In this document: in pieces, positions 1 through 9,108 of the stretch | Numbering within the stretch: position 1 is the first letter of the stretch | Layout of the letters: each line of letters begins with the position of its first letter | Origin: Actinomycetes bacterium | GTDB taxonomy: Bacteria; Actinomycetota; UBA4738; HRBIN12 | Direction: 5' to 3' | Length of the DNA: 49,988 nucleotides | Assembly (NCBI GenBank): GCA_021155985.1 | Contig: JAJNBA010000007.1 | Span: 1 to 49,988 of the forward strand | The notes under the pieces: model-generated | Databases searched by the model: none | What the model saw: the letters and a program-made list of their open reading frames with translations, nothing else | Told to the model about the DNA's origin: nothing | Translations under genes and position numbers: made by a program

Positions 1-447
1 GGCCGGACGGAGCTGTTCACGAAGGGCGTGCTGACCGGGTTCCTCCACAACGCCTACACGGCGCACAAGGGCGGAACGGCCTCGACCGGCAACGGCAAGC
101 GCGGCTACCGAGCAGCGCCCGGCGTCGGCACGTCGAGCTTCTACCTCGACGCGGGGGAGACCCCTCTGGACGAGCTGCTGCGGCGAGCCGACGGTGGCGT
201 CATGATCCAGGACGTGAGCGGCGTTCACTCCGGCGCCAACCCGATCAGCGGGGAGTTCAGCGTCGGCGCGACCGGCCTCCGGATCGCCGCCGGGGCGATC
301 GGGGAGCCGCTGCGCGAGATGACGATCGCGTCGACCCTGCCCGAGATGTTGCAAGCGATCACCGGCGTGGGGGATGACCTCCGATTCTTCTCGTCCGTCG
401 GGACCCCGTCCGTGCTGATCGGGGAGATGACGCTCGCCGGCATCTGA
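1..447 (+). CDS. TldD/PmbA family metalloprotease-like protein, C-terminal part (5' end outside window)
   Basis: Open frame from base 1; C-terminal GYRAAPGVGTSSFYLDAGETPLDELL...GGVMIQDVSGVHSGANPISGEFSVGATG is typical of TldD/PmbA. Confidence 0.85.
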   Translation, partial: GRTELFTKGVLTGFLHNAYTAHKGGTASTGNGKRGYRAAPGVGTSSFYLDAGETPLDELLRRADGGVMIQDVSGVHSGANPISGEFSVGATGLRIAAGAIGEPLREMTIASTLPEMLQAITGVGDDLRFFSSVGTPSVLIGEMTLAGI

Positions 448-452
448 ACGAA

Positions 453-1820
453 TCAGAGCTGGAGGAGGCCCCTCGTCGTGAGCGCGAGGCCGACGAGGGC
501 GATGCAACCGCCCGACGCGACCGGCGCGAGTCGCATCAGCCGCGCCGGGAGCCTGCCCGTGGCGACATGCTTCGCGCGGATCGCCAGCGCCCCGAGTGCG
601 ACGAGCGACGCCGCGAGCCCGATGCTGAACGCCGCGATCAGGGCCAGACCGAGCGGCGTCCGGCCGATCGAGACAGATCCGAGCAGGACGACGAGCGCGC
701 TCGGCGACGGCAGGATGCCTCCTGCGAACGCGAGCGCGAGGAGTCCCCTCCGGGAGAGTGGTCGCGTGAGATGCGGATGGTCGTGCCCGTGCCGGTGACG
801 CTCCGACAGCGCGTGGATCCTCGAGACGAGCAGCGCGACGCCGAGCCCGAGCGCCACGATGCCCGAGGCGAGCCCGAGCCATGGATAGACACGGTCGGGC
901 GCGAAGATGCGCTCCGCCGAGAGCACAAGCAGACCGAGGCCCAGGACCGAGGCGGTGTGCATCACCGACACCGCCGCACCCACGGCGACGGCCTGCCGCA
1001 GCGTGCCGTCGGCGCCGATCACGTACGCGCCGATCAACGACTTCCCGTGCCCAGGCCCGAGCGAGTGCACGGCGCCGACGCCGACGGCGGCAGCGATCAT
1101 CAGGGCGATGAGGCCCACCGACAGGTCTCGACGAGCCGCGAACCCCGCCAGGAGCCCACCGCCGGCGGGCTCTGTGAGGGTCGCGCCGGGTCGCGCGTCA
1201 AGGGAGGCGCCGCCCGGCCGGAAGGCGAAGGAGGCGGATCGAACGTCTGAGGGGGCGACCTCCGCGGGATAGGAGCGGAGCCGGTTGCTCGGACTCTCGG
1301 TCGGCACGTCGGCGTCCACGATCGTCGCGCCGTCCCCGGCTGCCGTGACCTCGCGCCATCCGAGCCGGTCCGGGTAGTTGCGATCCTCGAACGCGAGATC
1401 GTGGTGCGCGGTCTCTTCGATCGCCGCAGCGAGGACGCAGCGCAGTCTGAGCGTGGGGAGCCCCGCCTGCCCGGCGGACAGGGACAGGCTCGACGACTGA
1501 GGCGTGATGGGAACGGCGGCACCGTCCACCCGGAGCAGGAGGCCCATCCGTAGGTCCCCGCAGGCTGCCGCGCGATAGGCGGCCTCCTCCGTCGAGGACG
1601 CGCCGTCGCCGTCGGGATCCAGCCGTGGCTGCTCCTGCAACGTGGGGATCTCCGCCATGTCCACGGCGTAGTCGACGACGATCTCGTCGGCGCGCACGAC
1701 CAGAGCGGCGGACGTGTTGATCGTGAAGTTTCCCAAGGGATGGGCGACGGCGAGGGTGGGGACCGCCAGCACGCCGAGCACGAGGGTCGTGACGATCAGG
1801 ACCCGCCGTGGAACGCTCAA
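453..1820 (-). CDS. NicO/RcnA-like nickel/cobalt (or TauE/SafE-like) membrane transporter with N-terminal extracytoplasmic region
   Basis: Signal peptide then HPLGNFTINTSA; multiple TM segments; GVGAVHSLGPGHGKSLIGAYVIG motif; His-rich loop HRHGHDHPH. Confidence 0.75.
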   Translation of the reverse strand: MSVPRRVLIVTTLVLGVLAVPTLAVAHPLGNFTINTSAALVVRADEIVVDYAVDMAEIPTLQEQPRLDPDGDGASSTEEAAYRAAACGDLRMGLLLRVDGAAVPITPQSSSLSLSAGQAGLPTLRLRCVLAAAIEETAHHDLAFEDRNYPDRLGWREVTAAGDGATIVDADVPTESPSNRLRSYPAEVAPSDVRSASFAFRPGGASLDARPGATLTEPAGGGLLAGFAARRDLSVGLIALMIAAAVGVGAVHSLGPGHGKSLIGAYVIGADGTLRQAVAVGAAVSVMHTASVLGLGLLVLSAERIFAPDRVYPWLGLASGIVALGLGVALLVSRIHALSERHRHGHDHPHLTRPLSRRGLLALAFAGGILPSPSALVVLLGSVSIGRTPLGLALIAAFSIGLAASLVALGALAIRAKHVATGRLPARLMRLAPVASGGCIALVGLALTTRGLLQL

Positions 1821-2021
1821 TCCGCCTCCCTCGCTCGCCGTGACCCGCCATCGCGGGCCGCCGAGGATTCGCGGCGAGGCCTGTCCCGGATCACCCTTCT
1901 GGCCGCACGACCTCAGGTAGACAGGACTTCTTTGAGGTGCAAGGATTCCCGCCGACGATCACCGGGGTGGGAGCGCTTCTCCGAGCGATCGGAGTGCCTC
2001 CCTTGAGTGCAGGGAGGATGT

Positions 2022-3563
2022 ATGGCTCAGAAGACCCGCGAGCAGATGATCTCCGAGAAGGTCGCGCCCGTCCTGGTGGCCCGAACGCTCGGCCCGTTCG
2101 ACCTCGTCGTGATCTTCGTGACGATCGTGCTCTTCATCAACAACGCGGCCGGCCTGCAGTTCGCTGGCCCGTCGGTGTTCATCTTCTGGATCGTCGCGTT
2201 CCTGACGTTCCTGATCACCGGGGCGTTCGTGACGGCCCAGCTAGGGAGGATGTTCCCCGAGGAGGGCTCGCTCTACGTCTGGACGCACAAGGTGCTGGGG
2301 CCATTCTGGGGCTTCTTCGCCGGCTTCGTCGCCTGGTGGCCCGGACCGATCTCGCTCGTGTTCATAGGGATCCTCTTCGCGAACTTCCTGCAGCAGGCCT
2401 CGGTGTTCATCGACCCCGACTGCGAGTTCCCGTGCCTATTCACCGAGAACTGGCAGATCGGCGTCGTCGTCCTGGTCGTGATCTGGTTCAGCGCGATGAT
2501 GTCTTATCTCAAGATGCGCGCAACGCAGAACTACGTGAACATGTTGTTCTGGTTCTACGCGGCGGCGATCTTCCTGATCGGGTTCGCCGGGGTGTGGTGG
2601 CTGCTGCAGGGCAACCCGGCGTCCACGGACTTCGGGACCGGCTGGAACCCGTTCCAGGGCGACGCGCTGGCCCTCGGCCTCCCCGCGAACCTGACCTTCT
2701 TCTCATTCGCGATCCTGGCGCTCCTCGGGATCGAGACCCCGCTGAACATGGGCGCGGAGGTGACGGGCGGGGAGAAGGCGATCCGCACGTTCCTGCTCTG
2801 GGGCTGCGCGATCGTGATGGCCGCGTACCTGTGGGCCACCTGGGGGAACATGGTCGTGATCGAGGCCGGGGGTGCGAACGGCACCACCGGAGGCGCGGAG
2901 ACGGTGGGCCGGTCGCTCGGGAGGTGGACCGGCGCCGCCGTGTCGTTGGTGATGGCGTGGGTCGTACTGACCGTCGCCGTCGTCTACAACTTCTCGTTCG
3001 GACGCCTGTTGTTCGTTTCCGGGATGGAGAAGCGTCTGCCGCACCAGATCGGGAACGTCAACCGGAACAAGGTCCCGGCGAACGCGATCACGCTCCAGAG
3101 CGCGATCTCGACTCTGATCGCGGTGGTCGTGTTCTTCGTGCTCGGAGGAGGGGAGGCCGACCCGTACAAGTACTTCTACGCGCTCTACGCCGGCGTCACG
3201 ATTGTGTGGTGCATCTCGACCGCGCTGCTGTTCCTCGACATCTTCTTCGCGAAGCGTGCCGAGCCGGAGCGGTTCGAGCGCGAGCGGCGGGTGCCGACCG
3301 GCATCCTGTTCCTGTGTGGTGCGGTGGGGTTCATCGTCAACATCCTCGCGGTGCTCTTCATCTTCGTAGGGTCGTGGTACCCGGCCGGGTTCCCCACGCT
3401 CAGGGAATGGAACTTCTGGATGATCGGTATCACCGCCGTGTCTGTGCTCTCGGGGATCGTGATCTGGTTCGTGTCGCAGTCCGCTCGGCGCGGCAAGTCG
3501 GACGAGGAGCTGATCGCCGAGGGTCTCGCCGACCGGGAGTTGGTCGAAGGTTCGTCGGCCTAG
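2022..3563 (+). CDS. APC superfamily amino acid/amine permease
   Basis: GGGAGG RBS at 2012-2017 ahead of ATG 2022 (MAQKTREQMISEKVAPVL); ~12 hydrophobic segments typical of APC permeases; the ORF-track GTG start at 2007 looks less likely. Confidence 0.8.
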   Translation: MAQKTREQMISEKVAPVLVARTLGPFDLVVIFVTIVLFINNAAGLQFAGPSVFIFWIVAFLTFLITGAFVTAQLGRMFPEEGSLYVWTHKVLGPFWGFFAGFVAWWPGPISLVFIGILFANFLQQASVFIDPDCEFPCLFTENWQIGVVVLVVIWFSAMMSYLKMRATQNYVNMLFWFYAAAIFLIGFAGVWWLLQGNPASTDFGTGWNPFQGDALALGLPANLTFFSFAILALLGIETPLNMGAEVTGGEKAIRTFLLWGCAIVMAAYLWATWGNMVVIEAGGANGTTGGAETVGRSLGRWTGAAVSLVMAWVVLTVAVVYNFSFGRLLFVSGMEKRLPHQIGNVNRNKVPANAITLQSAISTLIAVVVFFVLGGGEADPYKYFYALYAGVTIVWCISTALLFLDIFFAKRAEPERFERERRVPTGILFLCGAVGFIVNILAVLFIFVGSWYPAGFPTLREWNFWMIGITAVSVLSGIVIWFVSQSARRGKSDEELIAEGLADRELVEGSSA

Positions 3564-3570
3564 AGCGCGG

Positions 3571-3610
3571 AGGTCGGCCGCCGCCCATCGAGCGGGCGGC
3601 GGTCCGACCT
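3571..3610. terminator. Bidirectional hairpin terminator between convergent genes
   Basis: AGGTCGGCCGCCGCCC (3571-3586) pairs with GGGCGGCGG(T)CCGACCT (3594-3610): 16 bp, one bulged T, 7-nt loop; sits between + stop at 3563 and - stop at 3610. Confidence 0.55.
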
Positions 3611-4785
3611 CATGTTGTTCCGAAGCCGTGGAGGCGGCGACACGCGTCGCCGAGGACCAGCCGTCCGAGCCGCTCCGCCTCGTCCGTTGAGACGTAGTCG
3701 CGCTCGACGAACCGGCCGAGCACGCGCTCGAGCGTGGATCGGACGAGCAGGGCGGACGCCCAGAACGCCTCGGGCTCGCCCGCCTCGTCCGAGCCGTAAA
3801 GGAGCTTGGCGGCCGGGACCGTCCCGACGAGCATCTCGAGGGCCCACTCGACCTGCCCCCAGCCCCAGGGGATCAGCTCCGAGAGCTCGAGGTACACGTT
3901 CGGGAGGACGGACGCCACGTAGGCGGCCTCGCGGACCCACGGATACCCCGAGTGCACCAGTACGACCGGTTGGTCCTGGACATCGACGAGGAGCGGGAAG
4001 ATCGACGCCGGGCCCGCGTACGCGAGGTTGATGTCCGGATCTCCCCCACCGCAGTGGAAGTGGAAGGGTCGGTCGTTCGCCTTCGCGATCGCGAGTGCCC
4101 GGCGGATCAGGAAGTCGCGGACCGGCTTCGCGTGCTCCCTCGTCTCCGCCCACCCGTCGTCTCGCCATCGCGCGAATCCTGCCTCTGCGTCGGAGGAGCT
4201 GGGATCCCCGACGTCGAGACCCGTCCGGTAGGCGACGATCGACTTGTACGCCAAGCAGTTGGGGTCCGCCGCCGCCTGCGTCGCCTCCGCCTCGACGCCG
4301 GCGACGAGATCGTCGAACGATCCATCGCGATGGTGGAGGATCCATGGCTCCAGTCGGGTGACTCGGTGGACCGTGGCACCGATCGTCGACGCGAACTCCT
4401 CCGCGAGGATCGGCGGCTGCGGGAATCCTTCGTCGGAGAGGATCGCTACGACGCCGGCCGCATCGAGGAGTCCTTTGGTGTACGCGACCGGATCGGCGCG
4501 GAGCGCGGCATCCCTGGCTCGGGTGACCGCGTCGCGCGAGGGCTCACAGTCGAGATGCGCCGCCAGCCAGCGCCGGAGGGCGATCCCGAACACGGTGGAG
4601 TCCGTGAAGCCGTCCGCGACGGGCCACAGGTCGTCGTGGACGCGGGAGGATGAGTGGAACGACTCGCCCAGGAACATCATCCGGGTGTCGAAGCCCTCTG
4701 ATTCCTTCGCAAGGAGGTCCTCGAGCCGGTACGGGTGCGTGTGGGCGTCGACGATGTCGACCCCAGCCAGTCCGACGTCGGTCAT
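3610..4785 (-). CDS. TIM-barrel amidohydrolase, similar to the N-terminal half of FluG/nodulin-GS proteins
   Basis: VDAHTHPYR metal motif, HFHCGGGDPDINLAYAGP, VLVHSGYPWVREAAYVASVLPNVYLELS, LLYGSDEAGEPE; start overlaps upstream GS stop (TGATG). Confidence 0.75.
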   Translation of the reverse strand: MTDVGLAGVDIVDAHTHPYRLEDLLAKESEGFDTRMMFLGESFHSSSRVHDDLWPVADGFTDSTVFGIALRRWLAAHLDCEPSRDAVTRARDAALRADPVAYTKGLLDAAGVVAILSDEGFPQPPILAEEFASTIGATVHRVTRLEPWILHHRDGSFDDLVAGVEAEATQAAADPNCLAYKSIVAYRTGLDVGDPSSSDAEAGFARWRDDGWAETREHAKPVRDFLIRRALAIAKANDRPFHFHCGGGDPDINLAYAGPASIFPLLVDVQDQPVVLVHSGYPWVREAAYVASVLPNVYLELSELIPWGWGQVEWALEMLVGTVPAAKLLYGSDEAGEPEAFWASALLVRSTLERVLGRFVERDYVSTDEAERLGRLVLGDACRRLHGFGTT

Positions 4786-6188
4786 CAGTATCTCCACCGA
4801 TGGACGCGAACGACGTCCTCGGGATCCTGGTCCTCGAAGACATCGCGTTCCGCGCGCCTCGTTGCGAGGAACGAGTCGAATAGCACATCGCCCATCGCCT
4901 CGCGGAGCATCGAGGACTTCTCGAGCTCTCGGATCGCGGCGCTCAGTGAGTCGGGCAGCCGGCTGACGCCCAACGAGCGACGTGTGCGGGCGGGGATCGA
5001 GGCGGGGTCGTCAGCGACGGGCTGGGGGAGCGACAGCTCGCGGTCGAGTCCGTCGATACCGGCGGCCACGATCGCGCCGAGTGCGAGGTAGGGGTTCGCG
5101 GCCGGGTCCATGGACTTCACCTCCAGGTTGGCGGCTTCCGGTCGGCTCCCGACCATTCCGGTCACGAAGCGGAGGGCCGCCTCGCGGTTCTCGCGTCCCC
5201 AGCACGCCCAGGGACCGCTCCATCGGTGGGGCTGGAGTCGCTCGTAGCTGGGGACCGACGGCGCGGTGATCGCGGTGAGCGCGGGGAGTGCTTCGAGCAC
5301 CCCTGCCGTGAACGCCTCGGCGTCGCGCGTCATGCCTTCGGGACCGCGTCCACCCTGGAACAGGTTCTTTCCCTTCCGATCCCACAGGCTCAGGTGCAGG
5401 TGGTTCCCGTTGCCGACGCGCCCCGCGAAGACGACCGGCGCGAACGAGGCGGTGTAGTCGTGGGTGCGCGCCACTGCCCTGATCGTGTGGCGTACGACGA
5501 GGTGGGTGTCAGCGGCGGCGATCCCGACGCCGTGCGGCACCGAGAGCTCGAGCTGCCCGGTCGAGTACTCGGGGTGGAACTGCATGACGCCCGTTCCCTG
5601 CGCCTCGAAGGCGCCGATCAGCGCCGTCGCGAACGGTTCGACGTCCGCGAGCGCGATCGCTCCATAGGCGGGTCCCGTGTGCGCCGGCGTCGGATCGGCC
5701 TCGTCCGGTCCCGGCGTGGCGCGATGTCCGAGGAAGAACTCGATCTCGAACCCCCCGCGGAGCTCCAAACCGTGGCCGGCGAGCCGCTCGAGCATCGTTC
5801 GGGCGAACGTGCGCGGGCAGCCCGGGTACGGATCGCCCTCCTGGTCGAGCTGGTCCACGGGCGCGAGCGCCCACCCCGGGCTCGCGGCGAGCCCGATCGT
5901 CTGCGCCGGATCCGGCATCAGCCGTGTGTCGCCCGCCGGTCCGCCGATGTGCGGCGACGACGTGATCTGGTCGTCGACCTGGAAGACCGTGAAGACGGGA
6001 GAGAGGCCGATCCCGAACCGAGCCGCCTCCTCGAACCGACGGAGGGGGATCGTCTTGACGAGGGTGACCCCCGAGTTGATCACGATCGCGAGCGCGACCG
6101 CCTCGACGCCGGAGGCGGCGAGGCGTCGCGCGGTCTCCGCGGCTTCGCCGCCGCCGCCACTCTTCGACCGCCCGCGGGACGACGCCAT
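4785..6188 (-). CDS. Glutamine synthetase-like ligase, FluG/NodGS C-terminal type
   Basis: GS motifs FEIEFFL, NGNHLHLSLWD, NLEVKSMDPAANPYLALGAI; ATG 6188 just after upstream GS stop; the longer ORF to 6959 is out-of-frame read-through of the upstream GS. Confidence 0.8.
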   Translation of the reverse strand: MASSRGRSKSGGGGEAAETARRLAASGVEAVALAIVINSGVTLVKTIPLRRFEEAARFGIGLSPVFTVFQVDDQITSSPHIGGPAGDTRLMPDPAQTIGLAASPGWALAPVDQLDQEGDPYPGCPRTFARTMLERLAGHGLELRGGFEIEFFLGHRATPGPDEADPTPAHTGPAYGAIALADVEPFATALIGAFEAQGTGVMQFHPEYSTGQLELSVPHGVGIAAADTHLVVRHTIRAVARTHDYTASFAPVVFAGRVGNGNHLHLSLWDRKGKNLFQGGRGPEGMTRDAEAFTAGVLEALPALTAITAPSVPSYERLQPHRWSGPWACWGRENREAALRFVTGMVGSRPEAANLEVKSMDPAANPYLALGAIVAAGIDGLDRELSLPQPVADDPASIPARTRRSLGVSRLPDSLSAAIRELEKSSMLREAMGDVLFDSFLATRRAERDVFEDQDPEDVVRVHRWRY

Positions 6189-6193
6189 CGGAC

Positions 6194-7522
6194 CTAGAAC
6201 AGCTCCAGGTACTCCGTGCGCTCCCAGTCCGACACGGAGTCCTGATACCGGGACAGCTCGTACCGACGCATCCGCGAGTAGGCCGTGACGAAGTCCTCGC
6301 CGAGGAACTCCTTCGCGGCCGGGTCTTCTTCGAGGGCGTGGAGCGACTCCTCCAGGGCGATCGGGAGCTTTTCGAAGGTGTCGTCCTCCTCCGCGGGGAC
6401 GCCCGGCTTGGACGGGTCGGGGACCGGCAGCTCCTCCTCGATCCCACGGAGCCCGGCTTGCAGGAGTGCTGCTCCCACGATGTAGGGGTTCGACATCGCC
6501 GACGGGGCCCGATACTCGACGTGCTTGTTCGTCGCGCTTCCCCCTTTCACGCGCACGAGGGCGGAGCGGTCCTCCAGTCCCCAGGAGATGTTCGACGGGC
6601 TGAACGTGTGCGGGCGCCGACGCCGGAGGCAGTTCACGGTGGGTGCGATCACGGCGTCGATCGCGCGGGCGTACTTCAGCTGGCCGGCGATGAACGACCG
6701 GCACGCGGCCGTCATCCCCTGGGGATCGCTCGCGTCGCCGAACGCGTTCTCCTCTGAGTCCGCGTAGAGCAGGGAGATGTGGGTGTGACAGCCGCTCCCG
6801 GCCGAGTCGGCCCACGGTTTCGTCATGAAGGTGGCGAGGTAGCCGTCCTGTTTCGCGATCTCCTTCACGCCGTTCTTGAACGTGAAGGCGTTGTCCGGGC
6901 CGGCGAGCCCGCGTCCGGGCGCGAAGTTGATCTCCCACTGCGATCCGGCGTACTCGCAATTCGCCGTGATGATGTCGACGCCGACCTGCGGCATCTCGTC
7001 GAGGATCCGGCGGATCGTCGGCACGAAGTCGTTCCGGAGCGTGTTGAAGATGTGGTAGCCGGTGAACAACGGCTCGTGGGTGTCACTCGTGAGGAGATAG
7101 AACTCGAACTCGGATCCGAGGAGCGGCTCGAACCCCATCGAACGTGCTTTCTCGAGCGCCTGCCGGAAGACGTGCCTGGGTGTCGCGGCGAGGGCCGTCC
7201 TGTCGTGCCACTGGGCGTCGCAGATCAGCCGCGCCGTGCGATCGGCCCACGGCAACACCTGGGCGGAGCCGGGATCGGGGAACAGCAACTGGTCTCCGTA
7301 GCCTCGCTCCTCGTGATAGAGCGTCCCGCCGACGACATCCGAGCGGGTATCCAGCACGCTCGTCCCGCCGTACATGTTCAGGCCTCGTTCGGCGTAGTCG
7401 AAGGCGTGTGAGATCGGGATCGTCTTCGATCGAGAGATGCCGTGCATGTCGGGAAGCTCGAACCGGACGAACCCGATGTCCTGCTTCTGCCAGCCCTCCA
7501 GGATCCCCTTCACGTCGGTCAT
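6194..7522 (-). CDS. Glutamine synthetase family protein (GlnA3/GlnT-like)
   Basis: SEFEFYLL, AGSGCHTHISL, NKHVEYRAPSAMSNPYIVGAAL; 442 aa; first gene of minus-strand GS-GS-amidohydrolase run. Confidence 0.85.
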   Translation of the reverse strand: MTDVKGILEGWQKQDIGFVRFELPDMHGISRSKTIPISHAFDYAERGLNMYGGTSVLDTRSDVVGGTLYHEERGYGDQLLFPDPGSAQVLPWADRTARLICDAQWHDRTALAATPRHVFRQALEKARSMGFEPLLGSEFEFYLLTSDTHEPLFTGYHIFNTLRNDFVPTIRRILDEMPQVGVDIITANCEYAGSQWEINFAPGRGLAGPDNAFTFKNGVKEIAKQDGYLATFMTKPWADSAGSGCHTHISLLYADSEENAFGDASDPQGMTAACRSFIAGQLKYARAIDAVIAPTVNCLRRRRPHTFSPSNISWGLEDRSALVRVKGGSATNKHVEYRAPSAMSNPYIVGAALLQAGLRGIEEELPVPDPSKPGVPAEEDDTFEKLPIALEESLHALEEDPAAKEFLGEDFVTAYSRMRRYELSRYQDSVSDWERTEYLELF

Positions 7523-7608
7523 CGATCGGCTCCTCTCGATGCGGGTGCCCAGACGTGCGTGCTCATCCTGCCCGGACCGCGCGGCGCCCGGAGGGCTGGG
7601 TTATACCG

Positions 7609-7628
7609 TGCGAGCCTCGTGGCTCGCA
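7609..7628. promoter_or_regulatory. Inverted repeat in divergent intergenic region, candidate operator
   Basis: TGCGAGCC-TCGT-GGCTCGCA, 8-bp perfect arms, 4-nt spacer, between divergent 6194..7522(-) and 7717..9108(+). Confidence 0.4.
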
Positions 7629-7716
7629 ACGGATGACCTCCGCGCGCGGCGTGCCGTACGCTACTGCCGCCGGGCGGGCCGAGTCGCCCGGTAGGTTCGA
7701 CCCCCAAGGAGGCCGG

Positions 7717-9108
7717 TTGGGACAGACGGCGATCGAGAGCGACCGGACGCATGTCCTCCCGCTCGAATTCGGGCGGGCGATGCCGATCGCGGTGCGGGGA
7801 GACGGCGTCTGGATCGAGGACGCGGACGGCCGCCGGTACCTCGACGCGATGAGCGGCGGCTCGATGGCGGCCACGCTCGGCCACGGACGGCGAGACATCA
7901 TCGCCGCGGCTCGGGCACAGGCCGAGACCCTCGCATTCGTCCACAACGAGCGGATGACGAACCCGACCCAGGAGCGGCTCGCCGAGGAGCTCGTCGGCGT
8001 CGCGCCCGAGGGGTTCACCCGGGCACGGTTCACGGTCAGCGGCGCCGACGCGAACGAGATGGCGATCCAGATCGCCCGCAGCTATCACGTCGAACGAGGC
8101 GACGTGGACCGCTGGCAGGTGATCTCGCCGGCCCAGGCGTACCACGGCCCGACGTTGGAGACGCTCGCGCTCACGGGTCGTCCCGGCATGCACGGACCGT
8201 TCGGTCCCTATCTGCCGAAGCACCTGCACATCCCCCCGAGCACCTGGCGATTCGACCCGACCGGCGAGGCCGCGCTCGAGGCGCTGGACCGGGCACTGGA
8301 GGAGGCGGGTCCGGAGAACGTCTCCGCGTACTTCTGCGAGGCGATCAGCGCCGCCGCGCTCCCCGGTTACACGCCACCCATTCGGTTCTGGGAAGGGCTC
8401 GCGGAGCGACGCGAGCGCCACGGTTTCCTCGTGTGCTTCGACGAGGTGGTCACGGGGGTCGGCCGAACCGGCCGATGGTTCGCCGGCGCGGGGACGGCCT
8501 GCGTGCCCGACATCATCGCGACGGCCAAGGGCCTCGGCGCGGGGTACGCGGCGATCGGTGCCGTCCTCGTCCGCGAGCGCGTCTACGAGGCGTTCGCTCA
8601 GGGCTCGCGCCGCTTCACCCTCGGCCACACGTGGGACGGCGCTCCGCTCGCGTGCGCCGTCGGGCTCGCCGTCCTCGAGGCGATGCGCACGGAGGGGTTG
8701 GTCGAACGGGTGCACGATCGTGGTGCGCAGCTCCTCGGCGAGCTCGGGGACGCGCTCGCGGGGATCCCCCTCGTTCGCGAGGTGCGTGGCCACGGGTACC
8801 TGCTCGGTGTGTCGTTCGTCGATCCGCGCGACGGCGAGTCGTTCCTCCCGCCGGAGCTCCGGTTCGGGGCGCGGATCGACGCAGCCGCGTTCGATCGCGA
8901 ACTGATCGTCCTCTCGACCCAGCCGACGCGCGACGGCTACGCTGGCGACCAGACGCTCTTCGCTCCGGCGTTCACGGCGACGGACGAGGAGCTCGGCGAG
9001 ATGGTGTCCCGGTTCGCCGAGGTCGTGCGCAGCGTCGCGGCCGATGTGGAGCCGGAACTCGCCCGTGCCGCGCCGATCACGTCGGCACCGATAGGAGGCG
9101 CTCGATGA
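7717..9108 (+). CDS. Class-III PLP aminotransferase (copy 1)
   Basis: TTG start with AAGGAGG RBS 4 nt upstream; FDEVVTGVGRTGRW; DIIATAKGLGAGYAAIG catalytic Lys; start upstream of 7717 is spurious read-through. Confidence 0.85.
   Translation: MGQTAIESDRTHVLPLEFGRAMPIAVRGDGVWIEDADGRRYLDAMSGGSMAATLGHGRRDIIAAARAQAETLAFVHNERMTNPTQERLAEELVGVAPEGFTRARFTVSGADANEMAIQIARSYHVERGDVDRWQVISPAQAYHGPTLETLALTGRPGMHGPFGPYLPKHLHIPPSTWRFDPTGEAALEALDRALEEAGPENVSAYFCEAISAAALPGYTPPIRFWEGLAERRERHGFLVCFDEVVTGVGRTGRWFAGAGTACVPDIIATAKGLGAGYAAIGAVLVRERVYEAFAQGSRRFTLGHTWDGAPLACAVGLAVLEAMRTEGLVERVHDRGAQLLGELGDALAGIPLVREVRGHGYLLGVSFVDPRDGESFLPPELRFGARIDAAAFDRELIVLSTQPTRDGYAGDQTLFAPAFTATDEELGEMVSRFAEVVRSVAADVEPELARAAPITSAPIGGAR

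Noticed and set aside
6189-6959. N-terminal extension of the 4785 GS-like ORF
   Set aside because: Overlaps the upstream GS in another frame; homology begins at MASSRGRSKS (6188).
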